Shown here piece by piece: positions 11,301-20,848 of a DNA stretch of 64,000 nucleotides. The translations under genes and the position numbers were made by a program. The stretch comes from Haliotis asinina (taxonomy: Eukaryota; Mollusca; Gastropoda; Lepetellida; Haliotidae): positions 37,144,753-37,208,752 of the forward strand of contig NC_090290.1 of NCBI RefSeq assembly GCF_037392515.1, read 5' to 3'. The stretch's first letter is position 1. Each line of letters begins with the position of its first letter. The notes below the pieces were generated by a model, which did no database searches, was not told the DNA's origin, and was given only the letters and a program-made list of their open reading frames with translations.

Positions 11301-14300
11301 GATAATTCAAAACTTTATATTCCGAAAATATTTTTCATCTTAGAGGTAAATTGGCTATCTGGAAATGTAGCAGTAAGCTTCTATAATCATATTCCATGTT
11401 TACAACCTTCTGTAGAAGGTGAGAAGAGCTATCTCTGTTGCAGGTCAACCCGAGAACCACATCGATCTCCTGGGGGATCCGGACAGGTACAATGATAAAA
11501 GTAAGTATCTCGACTCAAACCACCTATTAATAATTAAAGCAATGAGACGGGCACAGATGCGTTGTGCGTGTCAGTGTTTGTTATGGGATTTTGAGAACAA
11601 ACGAGAACTGTCGAGCTATGATGATGTCATAGAAATGACGTTACAAAACTCTGAAGCGTGAACCTTGACCTATATCTCCGTAGTATTTCGGTCATAGTAG
11701 CGTCCCTTTGTCACGCCCGGAACCTATGCTATGTTCTTACTCACCCGTTTCTTGACTTCTCAGCAGTATATCCCTCTCGAAGATTTTACCAAAGTAGCAA
11801 GTGAGGTGGAGTGCGGTACCGGTGTCACGTCCTACCTAAGAATATTTCATTCATATGACGACGTGCATGCGTGTATATACGTGGCTACTTTTACCAGCCC
11901 AGACTTAAGCTGGTTTTATAGTACTGGCTCACTGAGTTAAATTATATTGACTCCGAGCCGACCAGTCCTTGCTGTACCAATTAATCCCATGCGGCAGACA
12001 AAGACTAAGAAATAAGAGAGCGAGTGAGCGAGTGAGTAATATGAGAGGTTGTGTGAGTGAGTGCTTCTATGTCAAGTGCAGCAATAGTCTATTCATATGG
12101 TCACCAAAGAACCATTCCTAGATTAGAACATGTATGTTCATCGAGACAAAAAATACCTTTAACCTCCACAACTACAAAGTGATATAGAAATAACACACCG
12201 AGAATGGCTTGGCGTAATCATAGCAATAATCGAACAATATAATGGAGGGAGAAATTGGGTTCACAAATAGTATAAATGTTGGAAAACGAACCCCGACCTT
12301 CGGCATGATGAGCAATCACTTTCATCACAGGGCCATTCCACCGATTTCCCATCTTTTGTATTGGATAAAATAAAATGATTCTATGAAACATTGCAGGACA
12401 AAACTATGGCGTTTGCTGCAACGGAAGACGAAGGGCGGGCAAGAGGTAAGTGGGTTTTTTCCATTTATCTATTTATTTCACTCAAACGAGATATCTGGTA
12501 GTTAAGGGGCTTATTGAAACATGGTTGTTGTCATGATTTGAACAATTAGTCATTGCAGATTTTCAGTGATCCATTTATATAATTTCATCGTTATTTTGAC
12601 TTTAACCTCCGGCATCTGTAGAGATTGATATTACAGACTGATTATTCTCTCGACTATCTATATTCCATAAATTGGTAATCGTGTACGGTTTTTGTCTGAT
12701 AATAATCTGATGCAGCTGTTTAAATGTAAACTTTGGTTACAAGGACAAATCAGACTGGCTAAGTCATCACTTGACCTCTGCACATGATATCATTGTGATA
12801 CTATGATGTAAATTTGAGATATCAGTAGGCCACACCTCGCGGCATATGTCTCAGACAGCAACCCTACTGATATTCCAGCACAATAGTTCAGTCAGATGAA
12901 GGAGAACCTGTGATACCACTAGCCTTGTCCTTGCCGAGAGTTCAAACGTAATCGACAGCCGCTCGTTCTCCCTGTGAACGAATAGCGTTGCAGTAGGACT
13001 CATAGCTGCAGTAGGACTCATAGCTACAGTAGGACTCATAGCTGCAGTAGGACTCATAGTTGCAGTAGGACTCATAGTTGCATATCGTTAATCCAAATGT
13101 GAACCGCATTGTGTTTGACTTTCTTGAGTAACACAAACGTCATGTATTTTCAGGAGTTTTAATGCTGAATCCAGGTTACTGAAACTTTTACAATGTAAGT
13201 ATTATCCCGGGACGTTACTACCACGTTCACCATTTCCGGTTCATTTGATAGTACACACAGATATACGTCAAGACAAAGAAAAGTTCGAATCCAAGATTCG
13301 ACCTGGTTAAGTTTATTGGTCTGTTCCCAAAACGGCCATGCTTGTATGTTTATCGAAGCTTCACATGGTAGGCCGACACGCCTAATGAACCGTATTTTTT
13401 CATGAAAGATGCTTTAAAAAGAATTTCCCTTTTTGAAAAATGCTTTTGTCATCAGATGCTCTTCAACAACCGCGTGTAAGACAAGAAGAGGAGAGTTTGC
13501 TGGAAAGGGACGTTAATTTGGGAGGTAAGCTTTGTCTGATCGCGGTCAACAGCTACGTGAGGCGAGGGTGTAGGGAATAGATCTCAACCAGACCATCGGG
13601 TGACTGATATTACAGGTATAGTAACCACCACCGGTTGTTGGCCTGTGGAGACCCTCTTTAATCCGGGGTAGGTATGCCGTATAAACATGATCGGAATTGT
13701 CGCCTGGACACTTCACTTGGAAAGTTCCACAGTTACGACACGTCGTAATGTTAGGAACGCTTTGTGAATCCGGATCTTGGTATAATTAGTTGAGAGTAAT
13801 TCTCCTGTGCTATGTTCCACCCTTTACACCCAATTCTCCCAGGTACACACTCCTCATAATTCATTATTGCCGAAACCCTTGGAGGTCCGGGTTAGAATTC
13901 ATCTTCCGCAACCCATGTTTGTCGCAAGAGGCGACTAGAGAGATCCGTTGGTCAATCTCGCTGACTTGTTTGAGACGTCATCGTATCCAAATAGACAGAC
14001 AGACATGGATGATCATGCTGTTATCACTTGATTGTTTGATCCAGACTCGATTCATAGAGACCGCCTCTATGTAGCTGAAATGTTCCCGAATGCTGTGATA
14101 AATAAAGGAACAAAATGAATGGTATGACCCTAATCAACAACTGAACAGGCTAGACTTCAGTCAGGACCTAAATATCAAGACCGGTTCTGGCAACTGAGTG
14201 CCAAGTACGCACTCATTATGGCAGTTCTTAACTGAATAATATCCACAAACACATGCCTATCTATGCCAACTGTGTCACTGGTTCAGGAAGGACATGACGT

Positions 14301-17300
14301 GCTTATATTATTTTCACAAACATCCGGTGTTTTGTTGTATTCGTTCATCTTATTTCCATCGCTAGATTTTTTAAACCCCAACTGTAATGTTTCGTTAAGC
14401 TATAGCGTTGACGTTCTATTTACTCAAAATATTCTCTCTTCAACAGACCGCCACTGCTGCAAAACACCAAACCAGTAAGTAAATTAATAATTGCCTTTCT
14501 CAAACAGACGTAGTATTCACTTCATTAAATGGAAACCCGGAGGCTGTAGATATAAAAAAAAACGAAAACAAACAAAAACAAAACACAGCAATGGTAATTT
14601 GTTCCATGGGGATGACCGCCCAGTGTTGGATACTGAGGTGTTTAGTATAACAAGGTGTCCTCTTTGATATTGTTAAAGACAAAACACAAAATGTTACCAT
14701 GGTAACCATGTACTTTTTGTCAGATGTTGTTTAGGTCTGTTAGTAAGTACGTAAAGAAAGGTGGTGATACTGTCAAATCCAGAATATTACAGACATCGTT
14801 ATTGATCACTGATGCTCAGATTGTGATCGATCTGTTCTTCCTAAGGATTCATCTCCTTCATGAGATATGCGTATATTTGTCCTGTGCATAAACATGAAGT
14901 CCTGTTCTGCTACAAGTGGTCTGGTCCCCAGACACCATCTGCTTGTATAGACGACGTGGCTCTCTTGTAATATGTAACTTGTATTCAGTGCAAATAGTCG
15001 GTATTTCTGTATCGAGCAGGCTCCCTCCTGGGCACAGAGTAGGGCGCGAGTTTGAATCCGAACAGTTGCAAAAAGGTGAGATTTTCAATTTATATTTTCT
15101 ATGTTCATCATCCATACTTTATACTGTCAGCAGTACATTCTCCACACACGTCCTCTTCGGTTTTCACACGCTACATTCTCCACAACTCTGCTTCAGCAGT
15201 ATATTCTCCACAAATTTATCAACCATTTTCTAGGCACTGCTTTATCCACAATATTTTCTCCACACATTATCTTCTATATTCTCTCTTTTATATACAGTAT
15301 ATTCTGAATACATTATCTTCCTCATTCGCCATACTTTAATCTACAATGATTTCTCCACACGTGTATCTTTTTCAGCCTTCTCACTTTAACCTTCAGTATT
15401 TTCTCCAGGCACTATCTTCTATATTCATCTCACTTTTATCTACAATATTTTTTCCACACACTATCTTCTGTATTCTTCTCACTTTTACGTACAGTAAATT
15501 CACCATACATTATCTTCCTCATTCGCCATACTTTTATCTACAATGATTTCTCCACACGTGTATCTTCTATATTCTTCTAACTTATACCTTCAGCATTTTC
15601 TCCCGACATTATCTTCTATAGTTGTCTCACTTTTATCTACAATATTTTCTCCACACATTATCTTCCATATTCATCTCACTTTCATCTACAATATTTTTTC
15701 CACCCACCATCTTCTATACTCCACACTTTTCTCCACACTTTATTCTCTGTATTCTTCTCATTTTTATCTACAGTAGTTTCTCCATACATTGTCATCCTCA
15801 TTCGATATGCTTTAATCTACAATGATTTCTCCACACGTGTATCTTCTTCAGCCTTTTCACTTTTACCTTCAGTATTTTCTCCACACATTATCTTCTGTAG
15901 TCTTCTCACTTGTATCTACAATATTTTCTCCATACATTATCTTCTATATTTTTCTCACTTTCATCCACCATATTTTCTGCACACTTTATTCTCTATATTC
16001 TTCTCACTTTTGTCTACAATATTTTCTCCACTCATGCATCTTCCATATTCTTCTCACTTTTACCTGCAATATGTTCTCCATACATTGTCTTCCTCATTGG
16101 CCATACTTTCATGTACAGTGTTTACTCCACACATTATCGTCTTCAGTCTTCTCCACACATTATCTAAAGTATATCCTCCACATATTATCTTCTCCATTCT
16201 CCATACATTAATCTATAGTGCATTCTATACATGTTATCTTCTTCGTTCTTCATACTTTTATATACAGTATATTATCCACACATGTATCTTGTTCATTCTA
16301 CATACTTTTATCTACAGTATATTCTCTACACGCGTATCTTGTTCATTCTACATACTTTTGTCTAAAGTATGTTCCATACACATGCATCTTCTCTATTCCC
16401 CATACTTTTGTTTACAGTATACTCTCCATATATCCATCTTCTCCATTCCCCATACTTTTATTTACAATATATTCTATACATATGAATCTTCTCCATTCCC
16501 CATACTTGTATTTACAATATATTATACACACATTTCTCTTCTTCATTCTTCATACTTTTATCTACGCGCCAGCCCCTCATAGGCTGCAAGTTTCTGTTAC
16601 CACAGGGAGCATTCTTCTTCCACATGTGTTATGGTCTTATCTTTGCAGTTGTGTAATTGCAATAAGTACATATCAGTCCTGTATCTTCTGGGCATGTGAA
16701 GATGTGGTTAATATTTTTGTCTGATACTAGATTTACAACTTCTTAGATAGCAGTACCTTTCCTATTGCAGAGATTATGTGGAAAGCTCTCCTTGCGTCTG
16801 AACATTCGAATTCTGAAACGGATGACGTCATGAAAAGGGGACCTGGTACGTTCAACAAATACGTCAATAAGATTCGCAAATATAATGCATTCTAATACTA
16901 TGTTAGTTTGAAACGATGGTATTATTATGATATAATATATGGTGAGATTAGGCATGGCGTAAATACGATATAAGATACGGCAATGCGTGAGATGCGTCTA
17001 TACAAGTTAGTACTGATACTCTGCATATACACAAGAGGAGAAACAGGATTGGGCTGACCTCCTACACCTGTTACGATACTCGCTGTCAATCACTTGATTG
17101 TTAGATCCGCCTTGTTTTATTTAGATGGCGTTAAGCAACAACCCTACTGTAAACAGTTTGGAAGTTGACTATACTCAAATTATGTCTGGTATTCATACTT
17201 CGACATACGCATTGTCTCAAAGCAATCATGACAATTAGGAATTGTTTGTAAAAATTGCTTGTTTTAAATTTTATTATATCGAACTGATGCAGTAAAAGAG

Positions 17301-17830
17301 TTCGTTCGTTGTATATCCAAAATGCCTGCTTATGCCATGTAATAGAACCTCATGCATCCATGTCATGTCAATGGCATAATTTTGCAATGCCTAGAATTCG
17401 GTATTCACTGCAATCATGGTATTGATCAATATACCGTTTCACAATTGACTGTATGATCTATGCAAAGAAGATTGTTTGCATTTTAATCATTCAACGTGGC
17501 TATTTCAATGTTGCACATTTCTGATAGAACAAATAAACATTTAAGGTTCGTCACATTTTTAAAACCACGAATCGAAACTATTTCTATGATTTGATTTTAT
17601 TTTTTATTTCCTTTCCAGTTCCAGTAGGTGTCAGTTTTGGCGGATGAATGCACTACTCTCATTAAGTTATCAACTACGGGAAATTAACCTTTGACCTAAG
17701 ACAAGCCCTTCTAGCCTGTAGCTCGCTGTACAAAAGCCAAGATCTTTGCAAGCCAATTGAGGATGTTCTGATGAGAGACCGGGAAGGTGGTTAGGGATGT
17801 TATGTGTGATTAAAAGTTATTATTATCAAT
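5376..17830 (+). CDS. Candidate small secreted peptide precursor, multi-exon
   Basis: Seen: coding exons 5392-5452 (its 5' acceptor is at 5375), 11444-11500, 13456-13524, 16771-16845 and 17619-17647 (stop TGA). Each has AG/GT borders, and the internal exons are 57, 69 and 75 nt, all phase 1-1, so they join into one 96-codon frame. Residues 1-19 look like a signal peptide (MQVFVALVCLLPSLSLWAAD). The middle is acidic and Gln/Glu-rich, with a possible RxR site at 46-48. A Lys84-Arg85 site releases the C-terminal GPVPVGVSFGG. There is no cysteine in the predicted mature part. ATTAAA at 17809 could end the transcript. Inferred: a neuropeptide or other processed secreted peptide; I do not recognise the family. 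Any 5' UTR exon upstream of 5376 was not located. Two extra splice-flanked exons are listed separately. It could be wrong, because each exon is short and could be chance. Confidence 0.5.
5575..5735 (-). mobile_element. SINE family B copy
   Basis: Tail, then AGCAATATTCCAGCAATATC, then a diverged box B (GACGAATCCGGGGAC). Lies in intron 1 of the peptide gene model, after a G-rich run (5555-5585). Confidence 0.7.
5740..6560. other. Intron 1 of the peptide gene model, no element recognised
   Basis: The 78 aa frame at 5852-6088 shows no domain and no splice-supported ends. Confidence 0.35.
6562..6807 (-). mobile_element. SINE family A, near full length
   Basis: Runs from the GTGAGT tail to the ACGGGT head end. 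It is diverged and lacks the duplicated GGCAAGCATG segment of longer copies. Confidence 0.8.
6931..7109. mobile_element. Pogo/Tigger-like MITE, 175 bp
   Basis: Terminal inverted repeats CAGTGGAAGCTGCCAAAACC (6933) and the reverse of CAGTGGAAGCTGTCAAAACC (ending 7107) match in 19 of 20 bases. TA lies on both sides. The size and CAGTGGAA ends fit non-autonomous pogo-type elements. No transposase frame. Confidence 0.75.
7165..7310 (+). mobile_element. SINE family B copy
   Basis: Good box B (GGGTTCGATTCC) and CATGGGTACAATGTGTGAAG. The tail is short, with a GCGGCGTAAAAC end. Confidence 0.75.
7310..7880. other. Nothing recognised
   Basis: Intron 1 of the peptide gene model; no repeats or exon-like open stretches. 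Confidence 0.35.
7885..8145. repeat. GGGACTG-rich minisatellite of about 33-36 bp
   Basis: Repeats of CAGAGACTTGGACTGGGACT and GTGGTGAGGTTGGGA with slipped units. The Ser/Pro/Gln-rich frame on the minus strand (7763-8200) is a product of the repeat. Confidence 0.85.
8150..8780. other. Nothing recognised
   Basis: The 116 aa frame (8437-8787) runs into the SINE and has no recognisable feature. Confidence 0.35.
8782..9054 (+). mobile_element. SINE family A, full length
   Basis: From CCCGTGAAGGTCCCGGGGTA to CTCACTCACTCACTCACTA. Contains the tRNA-like GGTGGTCAGGCTCGCTGACT part and the GCTGGAATATTGCTGAGTGC tail. Confidence 0.9.
9055..9403. other. Nothing recognised
   Basis: Short AT-rich spacer between two SINEs. 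Confidence 0.35.
9404..9545 (-). mobile_element. SINE family B copy
   Basis: GAGTGAGTTGAGTTTTACGC then AGCAATATTCCAGCAATATC; part of box B has been lost. Confidence 0.8.
9618..9700 (+). mobile_element. SINE family B fragment
   Basis: Starts at box B (GTTCGATTCCCCAGACGGGT) and runs to GCTGGAATACTA; both ends are missing. Confidence 0.65.
9710..10170. other. Nothing recognised
   Basis: AT-rich intron sequence; two minus-strand frames show no family features. Confidence 0.35.
10172..10301. mobile_element. Palindromic MITE (TACTGAACAGCAAAAGAA ends), copy 1
   Basis: TATACTGAACAGCAAAAGAA at the left and its inverse at the right (TTCTTTTACTGTTCAGTATA). The internal CTTACTTTTAGGAGATTTCA is shared with the copy at 43923. 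TA or TATA duplication suggests the Tc1/mariner group. Confidence 0.8.
10302..10765. other. Nothing recognised
   Basis: Intron 1 of the peptide gene model between a MITE and a SINE. Confidence 0.35.
10766..10925 (+). mobile_element. SINE family B copy
   Basis: GAGGTAACCTAGTGGTTAAAG and CCCAGGTTCGACTCC; the body is diverged and the tail is CACTCACTC. Confidence 0.8.
10930..11443. other. Intron end before peptide exon 2
   Basis: Nothing but a G-rich run near 11070 and AT-rich DNA. Confidence 0.35.
11501..12230. other. Intron between 11500 and 12397
   Basis: A weakly exon-like piece (11762-11798, CAG...GTGAGG) was weighed and left out. Simple GAGTGAGCGAGTGAGT around 12020 may be a SINE tail remnant. 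Confidence 0.3.
12235..12345 (-). mobile_element. Decayed SINE family B fragment
   Basis: CGAACCCCGACCTTCGGCAT and the preceding GGGTTCACAAA resemble the box B side of family B, with many changes. Confidence 0.4.
12397..12445 (+). other. Possible alternative exon (49 nt) of the peptide gene
   Basis: This stretch is bordered by TTGCAG and GTAAGT, like a real exon. Its length is not a multiple of three. After the exon at 11444-11500 it would read RQNYGVCC..., bring in two adjacent cysteines and an Arg-rich AGKR site, and then run into a stop in the next exon (about 55 codons after the signal exon in all). It may be a cassette exon giving a second product, or a decoy. Confidence 0.3.
12446..12985. 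other. Nothing recognised
   Basis: Intron of the peptide gene model. Confidence 0.3.
12988..13082. repeat. Five 18-bp tandem repeats
   Basis: GCAGTAGGACTCATAGCT and variants repeat five times at 18 bp. Because 18 is a multiple of 3 it gives open frames with repeated peptides on the minus strand, which are not a gene. Confidence 0.9.
13868..14100 (+). mobile_element. SINE family A, diverged
   Basis: CCTTGGAGGTCCGGGTTAGA start, GTCGCAAGAGGCGACTAGAG, GCTGACTTGTTTGAGACGTC; the tail is degraded. Confidence 0.7.
14101..14446. other. Nothing recognised
   Basis: Intron of the peptide gene model. Confidence 0.3.
14447..14474 (+). other. Possible alternative micro-exon (28 nt) of the peptide gene
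   Basis: It has an AACAG acceptor and a GTAAGT donor. Joined after the exon at 13456-13524 it reads DRHCCKTPN and then meets a stop early in the exon at 16771, so inclusion would give a shorter, Cys-bearing C-terminus. The small size makes a chance match quite possible. Confidence 0.25.
14475..15105. other. Intron before the satellite
   Basis: Only a weak tRNA-like box B (GCGAGTTTGAATCC) near 15045; no element could be bounded. Confidence 0.3.
15108..16565. repeat. Degenerate satellite of about 50 bp, 1.45 kb
   Basis: Repeated CTTTTATCTACAGTATATTC and TCCACACATTATCTTCTATA units with variable spacing and heavy divergence. It lies inside the last large intron of the peptide gene model. It produces many overlapping Phe/Ser/His/Leu-rich frames (up to 190 aa) on the + strand that are not genes. 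Confidence 0.9.
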
Positions 17831-18630
17831 AATGAGACTTGTTTTTATTGTTCTGTAATACGCACTTTTGAGAAATGGATCAGGTCCCAGTACCAGTTAA
17901 ATACCAGGCGCTGTACTATTGTCAACAATGGAACGTGTTTTTAAGGTTGTGCAATGTATACTTTTGAAGTTTACCAATTGGATGCCTGGTCTTGTACAGA
18001 TCATTGTTTAGTACTACAAGGGATATCCTTTGGCATGTGTAAACAGCACTGTATTGTGTTAATGTCACAGAGAGCTCGATCAGTCATAGAGAGTTAAAGA
18101 GGTACGTCGTGATCGCATTTGGTCAAAATCCTACAAATCATTGTTCGAATCCAACATTACTCCTAATTTGAGCACTTGGCTCCAATACTGCCCGGTCCTT
18201 GCGTCGTTCATCAGTGGTAGAGATTCTTGACGTATTTCCATTGTTTGGGATTTTCGTATTGAAACACTTCCAATGGATTAACTCGAACGCTTAGCGTCAC
18301 CTTCCTTCGCAGACATGAACCAGAAACCCTTATGTGGTTCTTGACGTCTGAGGTGACGTAAGTAACAAGCTCTATATTTCAATGTGCATAACGCTAACCT
18401 TTGCTCTACTGATAAAACATTCTGTATAAAGCATTAGTCATGATTCCTATGACGGAACAGATAGTTGTACAGGGTTGTGTGGGTGAAGCAGGCTTGAAAC
18501 CTGGCTCGAAACTCCGCTTTGCGATAATTTATCATCTGGTTTGTCTGAAACTAGCATGCTCTTGTGTTTCATCTAGGTGGTTGACATCAAAGAGTTAAAG
18601 GACCTTCTTTGCACGCCTACTTGCCATGAT
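17648..18630. other. 3' flank of the peptide gene and intergenic DNA
   Basis: Apart from the ATTAAA at 17809 nothing was recognised. Confidence 0.35.
17809..17814 (+). terminator. Candidate poly(A) signal ATTAAA
   Basis: ATTAAA lies about 160 nt after the predicted stop of the peptide precursor and is followed by an AT-rich stretch. It is the commonest variant of AATAAA. Confidence 0.35.
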
Positions 18631-18633
18631 AGA

Positions 18634-18768
18634 CCGAGGGGAAAATAAGTAATCACATGAAAGCACGAGTGTTCCTATAGTTTTCCAAGTTTTTTCACAA
18701 GCTATGCGATACACAAGACCTTGGGTTATTGAGCACTATTGCTTTCATGTGATCACGTTTCTCCTCAG
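18634..18768. mobile_element. MITE with inverted repeats of about 40 bp
   Basis: AATCACATGAAAGCA at 18650 is mirrored by TGCTTTCATGTGATC at 18740. Weaker pairing extends outward to CCGAGGGGAAA and TTTCTCCTCAG. One copy only; family unknown. Confidence 0.6.
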
Positions 18769-19019
18769 TATACACCAGAGATACTTCCAAGCTGACATGC
18801 CGTGATGTAGCTAAAATACTCCCACTTCTGCAAATATCAAGATTCTGGAATAAATCCGCAGCTTTATCTTGAAAGGTGTATAACGCATCTTTTTGGTGTT
18901 CCGATTAACACGCAATGGGCGAGCTTTTTCAAATTACTCCCCATCTGTAACCATTTAGGTACCCTGGGGTTGCTGTCACAAAGCAACCTTTACTAAGATT
19001 AACTCTTACTCTCGTTCTA

Positions 19020-19200
19020 CAACGTCGTACTAAGGTTACCTTAGTGACTTAGGGCCACCTTATTACATCGTACTAAGGTTACTTTAGTGATTTACGACCA
19101 CCTTATTACATCGTACTAAGGTTACTTTAGTGACTTACGACCACCTTATTACATCATACTAAGGTTACTGTAGTGACTTACGCCACTTTAGTGCCTTGTG
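19020..19200. repeat. 43-bp tandem repeats, four copies
   Basis: TACTAAGGTTACTTTAGTGA and CTTACGACCACCTTATTACATC repeat about every 43 bp, with small changes in each copy. Confidence 0.85.
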
Positions 19201-19904
19201 AAAGGTGGCTCGGGGCAGTTCAACCTCAAACTGACAGCGCTTGTCGTATGCATGCGCGGTGCGAGCTGTACATATTACCGTTGCACTTAGAGACAATATA
19301 CAAGTATAGCCTTTCCTGTCACCGGTAACGTTCACACAGGTGCAAGGAGACCATATTGTTTTCCTTAAACGATGCTGTATCTAATGCCCAATCTTGATAT
19401 ATTCATTCGAGGGTCCATGATACATGAGGTCTGACCATGACATATTACAATAGTGAATCAACCGGGAGCGGTTCGAAGCGAGGCAGACTACCCTGACTAG
19501 TATCATAATGCACACGTTCTCATTTACATTTTTATATATATAATACGTTGTGTGGCAGTTGTGTTAGCATAAACTTTGACAACTTGTTTACATTTAATTG
19601 AATAAGTTTAAATCAGTCCCATATTAAGATCACACGTCTTAAAGAAACTGCAAAACTGATCAAAGCTTCGTAAAATCCCTCGTCCTTGCTTTTTAGCTAC
19701 GCATATATGGGAGTCGTTTTCATGTTGAATCTCGTAGTCTTCGGAATCTTACTTGGATTGGTTTCTCTCACATTCATAAGGACCAACAGAATTAATGGAA
19801 TGGGGCGGGTCGATTTTAACAATTTACTTTCTGTAGCGATGGTTTGGATGACATGAAAAGACGTACATCTTACAAGATAATGAAAAAGATATAACTCTTT
19901 CTAT

Positions 19905-19910
19905 TTTATT
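19905..19910 (-). terminator. Candidate poly(A) signal of the SLC17-like gene
   Basis: TTTATT on the + strand is AATAAA on the gene strand, about 350 nt after the stop codon. This would give a short, AT-rich 3' UTR. Confidence 0.4.
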
Positions 19911-20260
19911 AAAAACACATTCTTGTGTTCTGTACTCAGATGATATATCAACAGAACTAGTCGCGCTATTTACAAATTCATTCTCTTTCACTTCCTCATT
20001 GAATAAAATATGTACACGTATATTTACATATTTACACCACAGGCCCTCGTGCCATTGGGAGTATTAAAGATTTTTTTTCAAAAACAATGTAAAAGATTTT
20101 AGATGACCCCTGACTTGAAACGCTTTACAGTACAACATATCTAGATCTAGAAGCGTCGGGGTCGTCTCAAAAATTTTATATTTTTAAAAAACAAAATGGT
20201 TAATCCTCGAAATGACACGAGGGCCTGGGATTTACATTGTCTATTGTTTACATTCTACCA

Positions 20261-20768
20261 TCACAATCGCGTATTATTGACGTGGCCGTTTTCCTTCCCG
20301 AAAGAGTCACAACTGTCTTTCCGCCCCAATTCACTCTCCGTCTCAGAAATCTCACTTTCGTTATCTCCATGGTAGCCCTTGTTAATATTTCCGTTCCCAT
20401 ATTTGGATGATTCCTTGAATTGACTATCGTTGGGTGTTTTCGCGCTCAGCTCGGCACTGGGATCCTTCTGGGCGGTCACCTTGGCCCATTCTTGTTCCTC
20501 CCCTTTTGCAAACACCACGAACACCAACCCCCCGACAATGTTAAGTCCAGCCACAAGGAAGAACACGATCTGCCATTCTTGTCGTGTATGCTGAAATGTA
20601 AGAAGTGAGTGAGTGAGTATGATTTTACGCAGCTTTTAGCGATATTCAAGCAACATCACGACGATGGACGCTAGAAATACGCTTCACACATTGTACCCAT
20701 GTGGGGAATCGAACCCGGGTTATCAGCGTGAAGAGCGAACGTGTTAACCACTAAGCTACTTCAGCGTA

Positions 20769-20848
<80 letters not shown>

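Noticed and set aside
11762-11798. Further exon of the peptide gene (CAG ... GTGAGG)
   Set aside because: Its length leads every continuation into a stop, and the five-exon chain works without it.
15052-16724. Long overlapping + strand frames (up to 190 aa)
   Set aside because: They lie in a pyrimidine-rich satellite; residues are Phe/Ser/His/Leu repeats shared by all three frames.
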